DNA of 64,000 nucleotides from the NCBI RefSeq assembly GCF_036689865.1, contig NZ_JBAHUQ010000018.1, forward strand, positions 1-64,000, given 5' to 3'. This document shows positions 9,329-19,157 of the stretch, in pieces. The DNA comes from Magnetococcus sp. PR-3. GTDB taxonomy: Bacteria > Pseudomonadota > Magnetococcia > Magnetococcales > Magnetococcaceae. The position numbers and the translations under genes are program-made. The number at the start of each line of letters is the position of its first letter. The stretch's first letter is position 1. Under the pieces are notes generated by a model. The model was not told the DNA's origin, did no database searches, and was given only the letters and a program-made list of their open reading frames with translations.

Positions 9329-12300
9329 ATGGCACGTAAGAAAAAACAAAAAAAAGCGGCTTCCAAGCATCAACCTGTGACGCAAAATCCGGTACCCTCT
9401 GCGGCGCAGCCGCCGGTGCTTGATCAAGAGCAACGGCGCCAGCAGGCTCTTGAGCTACACCGGTCTGGTGCTTGGCAACCCGCAGAGCAAGCATATGCTG
9501 AGCTGTTGAAAGAAGCGCCTGAGGATGCAGAGCTTAACCATTTTATGGGGCTTCTTCATTATCAGCAGCAACACTATAAACAGGCGCTGCCTTATCTCAA
9601 TAAAGTGGTTGCGCTGCGTCCTGAGCAAGCTTTTCATCACTATCACTTGGGTCTGTCCTATATGGGGTTAGGCGCTTTTGATCAGGCCAAACAGACTTTT
9701 CATAACGTTCTAAGGTGTAACCCTAATCATGGGGATGCCCTGCTCAATCTGGGGGTTATCCACCATAAAGCGGGTGAGCTCAAACAGGCTGAGCAGGCTT
9801 GGTTAGAATCGATCCGTGTCACCCCCCGGGCAGAAGGGGGCTACCTGAACCTTGCCTCATTCTACCAAGAACAAAAGCAATGGGAGCATGCCCAGCAGGT
9901 TCTGCGTAACGGGTTGAACCATCTGCCTAACGCTATCGCACTTGTGCATAAATTGGCGCAGGTCCATACCGCACTAGGGCAGCATGCAGAAGCGCTACCG
10001 CTCTATCACAAAGTTGCTCAGGCCAAACCAGAGGATATAGATACCCAAAGAGCGTTAGGCTTAACCCTCAATAGAGTGGGTGCCCATGCGCAATGCCTGA
10101 ACCTGCTTGAGCAGGTGGCCAAAATAGATGGCGGGCAGTTGGAGACATTGTCGGGCATGGGGGCCAGCCTAAAAGCCCTTGGTCAGTTGGATGAGGCGTG
10201 TCAAATATGGCGTGAGATCCTTAATCGAACACCGCACCATAATGATGCGCTCTTTCACCTTAGTCTGACTCTGTTTACCCAAGGTAAACTGGCTGAAGCA
10301 GAGCCGTTGTTCGCTCGGATGGCGGCTTTAAATCCGCACTCGCCGGATGCCTTTGCCAACTGGGGGCACTGTCTGTCAGAGCTTGAGCGCTTTGAGGAGG
10401 CTGAGCAAGCGTGTCGTCATGCGCTACGCTTGGATCCTGCTGCGATAGAGGCGGGTATTATCTTAGGTGGACGGGTGTTACGCCGTCTTTATCGCTTAGA
10501 AGAGGCGGTAGAGGTCTGCCGAACCCATGTGGCGCATCATCCTGGTAACCCTCGGGTGGCCAATAATCTGGCTATGATGTTGTTGAATGTGGGGGAAGTA
10601 GAGGGTGCCAAACAGGTGCTGGAAGAGATTTTGGCCCACCACCCCGACTATAACGACTCTATGATGAACCTGAGTGTCATTCAGTTGGTACAAGGGCAGT
10701 TGCGAGAAGGTTTTCATAACTACCAGTCCCGTTATCATACCAAGCTGTTTCGCAAAGGGGTCAAAGCGCTTAACCTTAACCGTAGCACGTTATGGGAAGG
10801 GCAGGAGCTAAACGGAAAGTCTCTGGTGGTTTTGCCGGAGCAGGGGTTGGGTGACCAACTGCAGATGATACGCTATCTACCCGAGTTGAAAAAACGAGGG
10901 GTGCAGCGTCTGGAGCTCTCCTGTTCGCAGCCATTGGCCAAACTGTTTCAGCAGGTGCCAGGCATTGACAACATTTATACAGATTCTGCCCATGTCGATT
11001 TGAGCCAGTTCGATTATTACTGCATGGATATGAATCTACCCCATGGGTTTGCCACAGAGTTGCAGAGTATACCCGCTAGCATACCCTACCTACATGCACA
11101 GGAAGCAGACCGTGCTGTTTGGAAAAAACGCCTAGATGCCGCGTGTACACACCCCTTGAGAATTGGCTTGGTCTGGGCTGGTAACCCCAACCACGAACGG
11201 GATCGTGCCCGCTCCATCCCACTACAAACGTTGGCGCCTTTGCTGGCTTTAGAGGGGGTGACCTGGGTCTCATTGCAACTGAATAACTCGCCGCATGATC
11301 GACAGAACCCCTTGTGGGATCGTATGGTTCATTTGGAACCTCATGTGACCGACTTTGCTCAGACGGCTGGGCTGATGGCCAATTTGGATCTGATGATCTC
11401 TGTGGATACCTCGGTGGTGCATCTGGCTGGTGCTATGGGGTGTCCGGTCTGGACATTGATTGCCTATAGCCCCGATTGGCGCTGGTTGTTGGACCGGGAC
11501 GACTCTCCCTGGTATCCCAGTATGCGTTTATTCCGGCAATCTACCCGGGGGGACTGGCCGGAGGTTATGGATCGCGTTTCTCATGCGGTAACCCAGCAGT
11601 TTGATCGGGTTCATGCACAGGCTGAAACCTCTGCACCGATGCATACACAGAGTTTAGAGGTCGCCTCACCTAAGCCGGACCAGCAGATGTTTTTCTGCTT
11701 TGGGCCGCCCAAGAGTGGCACAACCCTGCTGCAATATCTGCTGGATCAACACCCTCAGATCTCATGTCCGGCTGAACATGCTTTTGCTCAGCTTAAAAAA
11801 ATGGTGGAAGAGGGGTGTTTGGAGTATGCACACCATCATGTGCTTATGCATAGCCGTATTGGGGGGTTAGGCAAGGGGGGCGTCTCCCCGTTGTTAGCCA
11901 AGCGCAGCTTCCGTTTTATGGTGGAATCCCTCATTCGTGATAGCGGCGAAGGGCTACCCATTATCGGGGCCAATGATAATCAAGTGTTGGATGATCTACA
12001 GGGGTATTATCAGGACTTTGACCAACCAAAAATGGTCGCTATCTTCCGTGATCCCATTGATGTTGCCATCTCATCCTGGAACCATAACCATCATTTGGCC
12101 AAAGTAGAGAATAATGAGGAGCTGCATTTAAGCTTTATGAAACCCTTTGGTGGTTTAGAGGGGTGGGCTGCCAATGCGGTTGCGGTCTTTAATCAGGCTG
12201 TGGATCAGGTGATTGATTTTTACCAACGCTATGGTGATATTCACGTCGTACGCTACGATCGACTGGTTAAACATAAACGACAAACCTGCCAACAACTGTT

Positions 12301-12514
12301 TGATTATCTGGGGGCAGAGTATGACGATGGGCTGTTGGATCATATTGAGCAGGTGACCAGTCTGGAGGCTATGAGAAACCAGGCACAACATTCAGATTTC
12401 TTTAGATCTGGTTCGATGACACAAGGTGCTGGTCTCTTGGACGATAAGGTGCGTGCCCAGTTACTGCAGCGTGCCCAGCCAGCTTGGGATAAACTGGCCC
12501 AAAAGGGTTGGTAG
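9329..12514 (+). CDS. TPR - glycosyltransferase-like - sulfotransferase fusion protein
   Basis: This 1061-aa, apparently soluble protein has a Lys-rich N-terminus and then TPR repeats from about residue 30 to 480 (many alternating A..Y/H..A..L patterns such as GDALLNLGVIHHKAGEL). From about 490 to 765 there is a GT-B type domain resembling the C-terminal regions of TPR glycosyltransferases and heptosyltransferases (LPEQGLGDQLQMIRYLP, RIGLVWAGNP, SVDTSVVHLAGAMG). From about 785 to the end lies a PAPS-dependent sulfotransferase domain with the 5'-phosphosulfate loop PKSGTTLLQ and the 3'-phosphate site IFRDPIDVAISSW. A combined role in adding sugar and sulfate to a protein or glycan is inferred; the target may be the Ser/Thr/Asn-rich repeat protein. 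It starts 42 bases after hlyD with AAGGTGG upstream, so it is likely in the same operon. Confidence 0.8.
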   Translation: MARKKKQKKAASKHQPVTQNPVPSAAQPPVLDQEQRRQQALELHRSGAWQPAEQAYAELLKEAPEDAELNHFMGLLHYQQQHYKQALPYLNKVVALRPEQAFHHYHLGLSYMGLGAFDQAKQTFHNVLRCNPNHGDALLNLGVIHHKAGELKQAEQAWLESIRVTPRAEGGYLNLASFYQEQKQWEHAQQVLRNGLNHLPNAIALVHKLAQVHTALGQHAEALPLYHKVAQAKPEDIDTQRALGLTLNRVGAHAQCLNLLEQVAKIDGGQLETLSGMGASLKALGQLDEACQIWREILNRTPHHNDALFHLSLTLFTQGKLAEAEPLFARMAALNPHSPDAFANWGHCLSELERFEEAEQACRHALRLDPAAIEAGIILGGRVLRRLYRLEEAVEVCRTHVAHHPGNPRVANNLAMMLLNVGEVEGAKQVLEEILAHHPDYNDSMMNLSVIQLVQGQLREGFHNYQSRYHTKLFRKGVKALNLNRSTLWEGQELNGKSLVVLPEQGLGDQLQMIRYLPELKKRGVQRLELSCSQPLAKLFQQVPGIDNIYTDSAHVDLSQFDYYCMDMNLPHGFATELQSIPASIPYLHAQEADRAVWKKRLDAACTHPLRIGLVWAGNPNHERDRARSIPLQTLAPLLALEGVTWVSLQLNNSPHDRQNPLWDRMVHLEPHVTDFAQTAGLMANLDLMISVDTSVVHLAGAMGCPVWTLIAYSPDWRWLLDRDDSPWYPSMRLFRQSTRGDWPEVMDRVSHAVTQQFDRVHAQAETSAPMHTQSLEVASPKPDQQMFFCFGPPKSGTTLLQYLLDQHPQISCPAEHAFAQLKKMVEEGCLEYAHHHVLMHSRIGGLGKGGVSPLLAKRSFRFMVESLIRDSGEGLPIIGANDNQVLDDLQGYYQDFDQPKMVAIFRDPIDVAISSWNHNHHLAKVENNEELHLSFMKPFGGLEGWAANAVAVFNQAVDQVIDFYQRYGDIHVVRYDRLVKHKRQTCQQLFDYLGAEYDDGLLDHIEQVTSLEAMRNQAQHSDFFRSGSMTQGAGLLDDKVRAQLLQRAQPAWDKLAQKGW

Positions 12515-12572
12515 GGCTTTTGGAACATCCATCTGTTGGACAAACCGTGAAGGCTGATCTTTGGAGAGCGTT

Positions 12573-13346
12573 GTGAACCGTACCATTCTCTATGTCGCAA
12601 CTGGAGAGATGTATCGTCAGGAAGCGATCAATAGTGCACGTTCTTTGCGGCCTTTTTTAAACCATGCAAAGTTGGTGCTGTGTACCGATAAACCTGTGCC
12701 AGGTGATCTCTTTGATCAGGTCATGCTGTTTGAAAAACCGGCCTTTGGTTTTGTGGATAAAATAACGGCCATGATGCAAGTTGCGGGAGACGAGGTACTG
12801 TTTTTAGATAGTGATACCTATGTGGCAGCCCCCGTTGATAGCTTGTTTCAGCTATTAAAACGGGTAGATATGGCGGCTGCCCACGCTCCAGGTAGGCTCT
12901 CTCATCTTTTTGATATTAATGACCGTAACAACCGCTTTGCTGTTCTGCTGCCTGATGTTCCGAGCTCATTTCCTGAATTTAATACCGGTGTCATTCTTTA
13001 CCGTAATAATGCCGCCATGAAACAGCTGTTTCAAAACTGGCTGAACATCTATCAAGAACAGATGGTGGCTTTTGGTGGCAAATATGGGGGGCTACATGAT
13101 CAACCGGGCTTTCGCCAAGCGGTATGGCATAGCTCCATTCACTACCATGTGCTAACCCCAGAGGATAATTTTCGCTACATTTTTCCTGCGGTGGCGCATG
13201 GTCATGTGCGCATTTTCCATGGGCGTGATCGGGACATGCAACTACAGTACAAGCGGGTTGATCGGGTTGAAGATCTGGCCCAGGTTATGAATAGCTCCAG
13301 CAGTACCCGAGCCTATATCCCCCGCCAAGGGCGTATTCTGTCCTGA
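12573..13346 (+). CDS. GT-A fold glycosyltransferase
   Basis: A 257-aa putative nucleotide-sugar transferase. The GTG at 12573 is preferred because GGAG sits six bases ahead; an in-frame TTG at 12561 would be ill placed. The N-terminal strand TILYVATGEMY, the metal-binding DxD in LFLDSDTY near residue 87, and FNTGVILYRNN are typical of GT8-like and related families that transfer sugars from NDP-sugars with retention or inversion. It has no signal peptide or membrane segment. It follows the sulfotransferase fusion gene by 58 bases on the same strand, so it probably takes part in the same glycan-decoration pathway. Sugar and acceptor cannot be told from sequence. Confidence 0.75.
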   Translation: MNRTILYVATGEMYRQEAINSARSLRPFLNHAKLVLCTDKPVPGDLFDQVMLFEKPAFGFVDKITAMMQVAGDEVLFLDSDTYVAAPVDSLFQLLKRVDMAAAHAPGRLSHLFDINDRNNRFAVLLPDVPSSFPEFNTGVILYRNNAAMKQLFQNWLNIYQEQMVAFGGKYGGLHDQPGFRQAVWHSSIHYHVLTPEDNFRYIFPAVAHGHVRIFHGRDRDMQLQYKRVDRVEDLAQVMNSSSSTRAYIPRQGRILS

Positions 13347-13409
13347 ATGTTTACAGCGTCACAGCTTTTTACCAGCCCAATCGGGGTGGGTATGTTAAGG
13401 GTTTGAAAA

Positions 13410-15710
13410 ATGGACAAAAAACAGCCGCTTTTTATCACAGGAGCCGATAGCAACTTTATGTTGCCGCTCTTTTCTCTGCTGCACAGTTTTCGAACCCATG
13501 CTCCTCATAGTCAGCTCTATATCTGTGATTTTGGACTCTCCGCTCCATTAAAACGCTTTTTTGAAGCGCTAGGTGTGTTGTTACCTCTACCGGCCTCTAT
13601 GGATCCGGCTTGTCACCATTTTGAGAAAAAAATACGTATTACAGAGTTTCTAGGGCAGCAACGTCCAGAGACGGTAATTTGGATTGATAGTGACTGCTGC
13701 CTGACGGGCCCATTAATGCAGCATGTTGAACAGATATGCCAACAGCAAACCGGACCCTTCTTAGCAGCTATTGCCGACCATAATGATACCGTGGGGAAGT
13801 TTGTTGATACGTTTGAAACAACCCAGCGCATTGCCCCCTTTAAAGCGTTATTAGAGCCCCATGGGGCATCGACTTACCGCCAGTGGACCTATTTTAATAC
13901 CGGGTTTTATATTGCCCATAAGATGTGGGATTGGCTGGATCGTTTTAACCAGGAAGGGTGCCAGATCCAGAACCATTTTCTGTATGAACAGAATTTTTTT
14001 AATTATCATCTGCACACCGCCTGGAAAGGGAAGGTCATTGCTCTGGATGGTGATAGTTGGAATGTGCACGGGGGACGCCTGAAACAGGTTGTTGCCCAGC
14101 CCACGGAAGATGGGCGCTCCATAAAACAGCTACGGCTAAAGGACAAACCTGTTCATTTTGTACATACAACCTCACCGGACCCAGAGGTGGTGCAGGCCGG
14201 GAAAACACAGCTTATGCTCGGTGAGCAACGTCTTCCCCCCTCTGCAGTACGCCGGGTTCCCGCCAATCCGTTGGTTGATCAGTATATTCAAAAGCAGGCG
14301 ATTTTATTGATCCAGAAAGAGCAGGCGTTGTTGCAGCAGTGTGGGTTGCTGACATCTGCTCAGGATACGGTTGTTCCCCTTCAGGATCGGTATGATTATC
14401 AGAGTCCCAATGGCGTGGGGTTGAATGTTTCAGCACTGTTTGATGTCATCAGCTCGTTAGATCCTACGCAGCAGACGCAGCCCCACCGGGCCGAAATTCC
14501 GCACACCCTTTATGGACCGCAATTTGGGCAGGATATCTGGCCGGGGTCGACATTGGATGAAGCCCAGGTTTTTTATAACAGTGCCTTACCATGGATGGGC
14601 AAACGTGCCTTGCTTATCGGGCAGCATGCTTTGTGGTACGCGGTGCATTTAGGCTTGGCTGGGGTTGAGGTCGATGTGGTTGATCCTGCTTTAGCCGACC
14701 GTTCGGTACAAAAAATATATCAGCAAATCTTGTCTCGAGCTCATTTAACACAACGCGTGTCACTGTATGCTCAACCGGCTGATCAGGTGTTGAAGTATGC
14801 GTCCAGTCAGAACTGGCAGCTCTTTTTTATCGCCGCATCGGAGGTTGGGGCATCGCTACAGGAGCGGCTGCAGCAGATTCATTTTGCAGCGGGGGACGAG
14901 GCTTGTATTGTTCTTTATGACCTAATGTCTGCACCAAAGCGAGAAGGGCTCTCTCTGCTGAAAGCTTTAGGCTGGCAGGTTATGGTGTATGAGACCATGC
15001 AGCAGATTGGTGTGGCTTGGCGTGGTTCGATCATGCCTTTCTGGCACGAACCGGATGCAGACATCTTTTGGCCACAAACCCATACATTGGCACATATCTC
15101 TTACTTTGGTTCGGCGGCCAGCAAAGGGGTGGTTAAACGTTTGACCGGTTTTTATCCCCTGTTACCACACCTAAAGGCACATACCTCACTCTCCCAGGCC
15201 CGTCTGTTTGAGCTGTACTTGCAAGCGACGATCTTACTCGAGCAGCAGCGAGAGGGGCCGATCATGATGGTTGCCAATGAACCGGCTCTGGCATGGATGA
15301 TCCATCAAATATTCACCCAGCTTGGTGTACCCAAACGGGATGTCACCTTGGTGGTTGCAGAGGGGCCGCAAGAGGCAGAGGCTTTATCTCTGTTGCATCA
15401 GTGGGGTATCACACCTCAAGGGGATGCCTCTGTCCATGTCATGACCATGAATGTGCTCGAGCAGCAACAAACAGAGCTTGTTTCTCCCTTGGCCTTGCTG
15501 TTGGTTGACCTGTCTATCTGTTCAGATCCCATGGTTTGGCGGCTGTTCGCCCAGGTCGTGGTTGGGGGGGCGGTACAGCTTTATGGTGATCGTGTGGCGA
15601 ACTTTATAGATGCAAAGCGGGTTAGTGAGACACTCGGCATGAGCATTCACACCCCTGTGACCTTTATTGATCATAACGCTTGGGGTCTGAGGTTAACAGG
15701 TCGGCTTTAG
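13410..15710 (+). CDS. Glycosyltransferase fused to methyltransferase-like domains
   Basis: A 766-aa cytoplasmic protein. Residues 1-280 resemble a GT-A glycosyltransferase: LFITGADSNFMLPLFSLL at the start, a DxD in VIWIDSDCCLTG near residue 95, and YFNTGFYIAHK near 165. Residues about 390-560 look like a Rossmann-type class I methyltransferase (ALLIGQHALWYAVHLGLAG, then VEVDVVDPA), and about 600-740 may be a second, more decayed copy (VTLVVAEGPQEAEALSLL). The methyltransferase assignment rests on pattern and is moderate. It is the last gene of the secretion/modification cluster, 63 bases after the previous glycosyltransferase. It could build or cap a glycan on the secreted repeat protein; nothing shows the substrate. 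Confidence 0.6.
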   Translation: MDKKQPLFITGADSNFMLPLFSLLHSFRTHAPHSQLYICDFGLSAPLKRFFEALGVLLPLPASMDPACHHFEKKIRITEFLGQQRPETVIWIDSDCCLTGPLMQHVEQICQQQTGPFLAAIADHNDTVGKFVDTFETTQRIAPFKALLEPHGASTYRQWTYFNTGFYIAHKMWDWLDRFNQEGCQIQNHFLYEQNFFNYHLHTAWKGKVIALDGDSWNVHGGRLKQVVAQPTEDGRSIKQLRLKDKPVHFVHTTSPDPEVVQAGKTQLMLGEQRLPPSAVRRVPANPLVDQYIQKQAILLIQKEQALLQQCGLLTSAQDTVVPLQDRYDYQSPNGVGLNVSALFDVISSLDPTQQTQPHRAEIPHTLYGPQFGQDIWPGSTLDEAQVFYNSALPWMGKRALLIGQHALWYAVHLGLAGVEVDVVDPALADRSVQKIYQQILSRAHLTQRVSLYAQPADQVLKYASSQNWQLFFIAASEVGASLQERLQQIHFAAGDEACIVLYDLMSAPKREGLSLLKALGWQVMVYETMQQIGVAWRGSIMPFWHEPDADIFWPQTHTLAHISYFGSAASKGVVKRLTGFYPLLPHLKAHTSLSQARLFELYLQATILLEQQREGPIMMVANEPALAWMIHQIFTQLGVPKRDVTLVVAEGPQEAEALSLLHQWGITPQGDASVHVMTMNVLEQQQTELVSPLALLLVDLSICSDPMVWRLFAQVVVGGAVQLYGDRVANFIDAKRVSETLGMSIHTPVTFIDHNAWGLRLTGRL

Positions 15711-15926
15711 TGTGTGGTGTAGATCGGTATCCCAACCTGACGGCAGGTGCGTTTTAAGTATCTGTGAAGTCAGCCGATAACAGCATGGGTTTTTGTGCGG
15801 TTCTGGATAAGGGAAAAAGCTTGTTATCTGAACGCATGGCCAAAGCGTCTGTTTAACCGATTCTTTTTCTACGCTTTAAAGGCAGGCCAGAGCTCTGAGC
15901 TGAGCTCACTCTTCTTAGCGTCAAAC

Positions 15927-17309
15927 TTATCCTTTAACCGAATCGTTCGAGCTGATGAAGGTATGGTAGGGTAGATTCCTTAACATATGAAAAACCAACA
16001 GGAAAGCAAAACCAAAGGTAAATGCTGTGGCTGCAAAATAGCCATAACCGTAGTAGGGGAAGCCATAGTTCAGTGAGATAATGCTGAAGCCACCATTGGT
16101 TAGCAGAAAAACACCACTAATCGCCAGTGCATGACGCCGGAAGTCAAAGTAGGATAGGGCGATGTTCAAGAACAGCAGCATGGCATGGTAAAAGGCCCCC
16201 AAGACCCCCAGTCTAAACATCCCCAACTGTAAAAAATTCACCCCAAATGCCTGGAAGATTGTAGGGGCCAAAACCAAGGCCGTTACGGAAATACCCCCCT
16301 GCAAAATAAAAAAGTTACGCCCGCTGGTATGGATGGAGCCAATGAGATCTTTTTGGTTGGCGATAATCTGTTCATACGTCACATGCTTTTGAATATCCCG
16401 ATAATACTTTAAATAGCGTTCGTAAAAGCTGGTCTCCATACTCAGAACAAAAGAGGCCATTGAGGGGACGATGGTTAGATAGGCCAAGAACATGGCACTG
16501 TCATAGTTGGGGTAGGAGGGAAAACCACCTACCAACTGCTCGCTCTCTGGCGCAAACCACATAATCCACTTATCCATCCAAGCGGCCATATTGAAAAATA
16601 GGCCGATAAGGGCCAGATCCCAATATTTCTTAAAGTGGGGCATGAATAAAAAGAGCCCCCGCACTTTATAGGGGTACTCAGCAAACACCCGTGCGGTTAA
16701 GGCAAAAAAGATAATGGCCAGACCGGTGTTAAAACCAAACAGCATACCTGACACCCCAAACTCCATAGAGAGTATGGGGTTGGTTAAAGTGCCTAAGATC
16801 ATTCCCATTAAGAAAATGCGGATAATAAATTTATAATCTTTCAAGGCCGTAATAAAGACCGTGACCAGCCAGATCCCGGTAATCAGAAAATAGTTGGTCA
16901 GTCCATGAATACGGTTACTGACTTCAAGGTCGGCAAAAAAGAAATAAAAGCCAATTGCCAGTGGTGCCTGAATGGTAAAGAGCAAAATAAGCCCACCCAA
17001 AAGCGTACCTGGCACATGCTGGACTTCGCGGGTAAAGATCAGGTCAGCTACATAGCGGGTAATGACCATGACGATGGGGCCAGAAAGGACCAAAGAGAAG
17101 GCAAAGTTATAAATAACAATAATACGAAAGGTCGATTGCTGCTCAAACGTGGTAAACAGAGATCCCAAGGCCATCGAGCCTGTGAGGGAGAGAATGGTAA
17201 ACAGCCAAGGTCCCGTGGCCACCAAAGCGGAATAGCCAAAACCCGCCAACAACCCCATAAGGTTGTCTTTATAGGTTAGGTTACGTAAGACAAATCCAAT
17301 ACCAGCCAT
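15927..17309 (-). CDS. pelG: Pel polysaccharide inner-membrane transporter PelG
   Basis: This 460-aa polytopic membrane protein is close in length to PelG of Pseudomonas aeruginosa (about 456). It starts MAGIGFVLRNLTYKDNL, a typical PelG N-terminus, and contains about 12 hydrophobic segments of the MOP/Wzx-like flippase fold. In the known system PelG works with PelD, PelE and PelF in the inner membrane to synthesise and move the galactosamine-rich Pel polymer. It is the last gene of the operon, three bases after pelF. Downstream it faces the convergent glycosyltransferase gene across a 216-bp gap in which I find no clear terminator. Confidence 0.95.
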   Translation of the reverse strand: MAGIGFVLRNLTYKDNLMGLLAGFGYSALVATGPWLFTILSLTGSMALGSLFTTFEQQSTFRIIVIYNFAFSLVLSGPIVMVITRYVADLIFTREVQHVPGTLLGGLILLFTIQAPLAIGFYFFFADLEVSNRIHGLTNYFLITGIWLVTVFITALKDYKFIIRIFLMGMILGTLTNPILSMEFGVSGMLFGFNTGLAIIFFALTARVFAEYPYKVRGLFLFMPHFKKYWDLALIGLFFNMAAWMDKWIMWFAPESEQLVGGFPSYPNYDSAMFLAYLTIVPSMASFVLSMETSFYERYLKYYRDIQKHVTYEQIIANQKDLIGSIHTSGRNFFILQGGISVTALVLAPTIFQAFGVNFLQLGMFRLGVLGAFYHAMLLFLNIALSYFDFRRHALAISGVFLLTNGGFSIISLNYGFPYYGYGYFAATAFTFGFAFLLVFHMLRNLPYHTFISSNDSVKG

Positions 17310-17312
17310 GGG

Positions 17313-19157
17313 TTACACCTTTACCGCCGGATTGGGAGAGGTCGCCGGATCGGCATGCTGTGTGTCAGCGTCCTCTCGCGTAGTCATGGCGCTTGTTCCA
17401 TCCTTGGTCATTTGTGCCTTCGCCTGTTCTGAACCAGGATCTGCTGGGTCTGCTTCAGCGTGATCAGGGGAGGGGGTTGCCTCTGGGGAGGCAGAAGTTG
17501 AAGGGGCTGGCTTTTCTGTTGTAAGAGGCTCAGAAGTTTCGTTTTGATCTTCATCGTCAGGTGGCTCTGTTGAGGATGCCCCTTGGTTTTCTGACGTAAC
17601 TATCTCTGAGAAATGATCGGCACCATGGCGCTGTACATTGTCCATGACAACCAGTTTGTCATAGATCTCAGCATAGGCTTTGGCCAAGTCCTCCTGCGCA
17701 TAATAACGGATAACCCGCTCTTTAATGGCGGTGGCGCACTGTTCATACCAAGCCGAGTCGGTTAACAGGCGGGCCATGGCACGGGCGGTGGCTGCTGGGT
17801 TAGAGACTTCGGTCACCTCACCCCCAGGACCCAGTGGAGGCTCTTCATCGGCCATGCCTTCAATCATTTCCCGGCACCCCCCCACATCGGTGGTTACAGA
17901 GGGCACCCCAGCAGAACCCGCTTCTAAAATAACCAGGGGCTGCCCTTCACTGATCGAGGTAAGAACCAGAACATCAATTTTGCCCATCCACTCCTTGAGA
18001 TTAACCCGGCCTGTAAAGGTGATCATATCCTCCAGACCCTGGTGGCTAATAATATCTTCGCACTCGTCAAAGTACTCTTGATCTTCTTCCGTTGGGCCCA
18101 TGACGTAGGAGATGGCATGGGGCACGGTTTTCCGTAAAATGCCGCATGCACGGATGAAGCTTTTGACATCTTTAATGGGTACCACGCGACCAATGAGCGC
18201 CACAGTGGGGGGGCGTTCACCGCGATTGGTGGGGATGTCTGTAAAGGATTGCCAGTGAATACCGTTGGGGATAATGCGCATGCGCTCAGGATTGGCCCCA
18301 TCGGCCAATTGGAATTTTTGGTTGCCACCGTAGAGGGTTAAAATCTCTTCACACGCCTCATAACAGGTAAGAGAGTAGGCTGCAAAGGCATCAATCCACA
18401 GGCTTTTGACATCCTTTTCCAATTTTTCAACCTGAAGGTCTGCCTTGGGCTGGTCATAAAGCCAGTCCGCCATGGTGATCTCAATACGGCGCTCATTGGT
18501 ATAGATACCATGCTCCGTCACAATAACGGGTCGGTCATACTCCAGGTGGCAGCGGGCCAGTAATAGCCCAGCATAGCCTGTTGAAACCGCATGGTAGCTG
18601 CGGCACCGGGGTAGCTCACAAAGCAGCGCGGTAAAGAGGTTTCCCCCTAAAAAGCGCCATGTCCAAAAAAAGTCCAGAAAAGGGCCTTCACCCAGTAGAT
18701 CTTTATAAAGACCAACGGTCATATCCCAGGCATGTTTATCATTGAGAAGATTGTTCCGGCAGAGTTTTTTCCGCAAAGGGTCAATGATTTGCAACAGGCG
18801 GCGCATGGACTCCAACCCGCCGACACTCTGAAAACGCGCCACCTCAGGCTGTAGAGCATCACAGATTTTTTTCCCCTTAAACCAGGGGAGGTTATGTTTA
18901 CCATCCGGGGCCAGCCATACGTGGGAGATGCCCGTTACATTGGGGGGCATCTCATAGCGCATGGTTAGATCGGCCCCTTGGGGTAAAATAGCCAGAAGAT
19001 GGAATGTATGGTTACTTTGGGTGGTGATCAGATCATGTGCCCAACCCGACACCCCTCCTGCGACATAGGGGTAGGTGCCTTCCACAATTAAGCAGATATC
19101 CGCCACATATCCATCTGCATCCGGTGGGGCGTTAACCAAGGCCGGCTTGTCACTCAT
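17313..19157 (-). CDS. pelF: Pel polysaccharide synthase glycosyltransferase PelF
   Basis: This 614-aa GT4-family glycosyltransferase uses UDP-activated sugar in the cytoplasm to polymerise Pel. The N-terminus carries the PelF hallmark ICLIVEGTYPYVAGGVSGW. The C-terminal Rossmann half has PNGI, ALIGRVVPIKD and the donor-binding motif EGQPLVILEAGSAGVPSV. PelF of P. aeruginosa is about 507 aa; here the extra ~110 residues at the C-terminus (from about 505) are a Ser/Thr/Pro/Glu/Asp-rich, apparently disordered tail with no catalytic motif. The start overlaps the end of pelE by four bases (ATGA), indicating translational coupling. Confidence 0.95.
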   Translation of the reverse strand: MSDKPALVNAPPDADGYVADICLIVEGTYPYVAGGVSGWAHDLITTQSNHTFHLLAILPQGADLTMRYEMPPNVTGISHVWLAPDGKHNLPWFKGKKICDALQPEVARFQSVGGLESMRRLLQIIDPLRKKLCRNNLLNDKHAWDMTVGLYKDLLGEGPFLDFFWTWRFLGGNLFTALLCELPRCRSYHAVSTGYAGLLLARCHLEYDRPVIVTEHGIYTNERRIEITMADWLYDQPKADLQVEKLEKDVKSLWIDAFAAYSLTCYEACEEILTLYGGNQKFQLADGANPERMRIIPNGIHWQSFTDIPTNRGERPPTVALIGRVVPIKDVKSFIRACGILRKTVPHAISYVMGPTEEDQEYFDECEDIISHQGLEDMITFTGRVNLKEWMGKIDVLVLTSISEGQPLVILEAGSAGVPSVTTDVGGCREMIEGMADEEPPLGPGGEVTEVSNPAATARAMARLLTDSAWYEQCATAIKERVIRYYAQEDLAKAYAEIYDKLVVMDNVQRHGADHFSEIVTSENQGASSTEPPDDEDQNETSEPLTTEKPAPSTSASPEATPSPDHAEADPADPGSEQAKAQMTKDGTSAMTTREDADTQHADPATSPNPAVKV

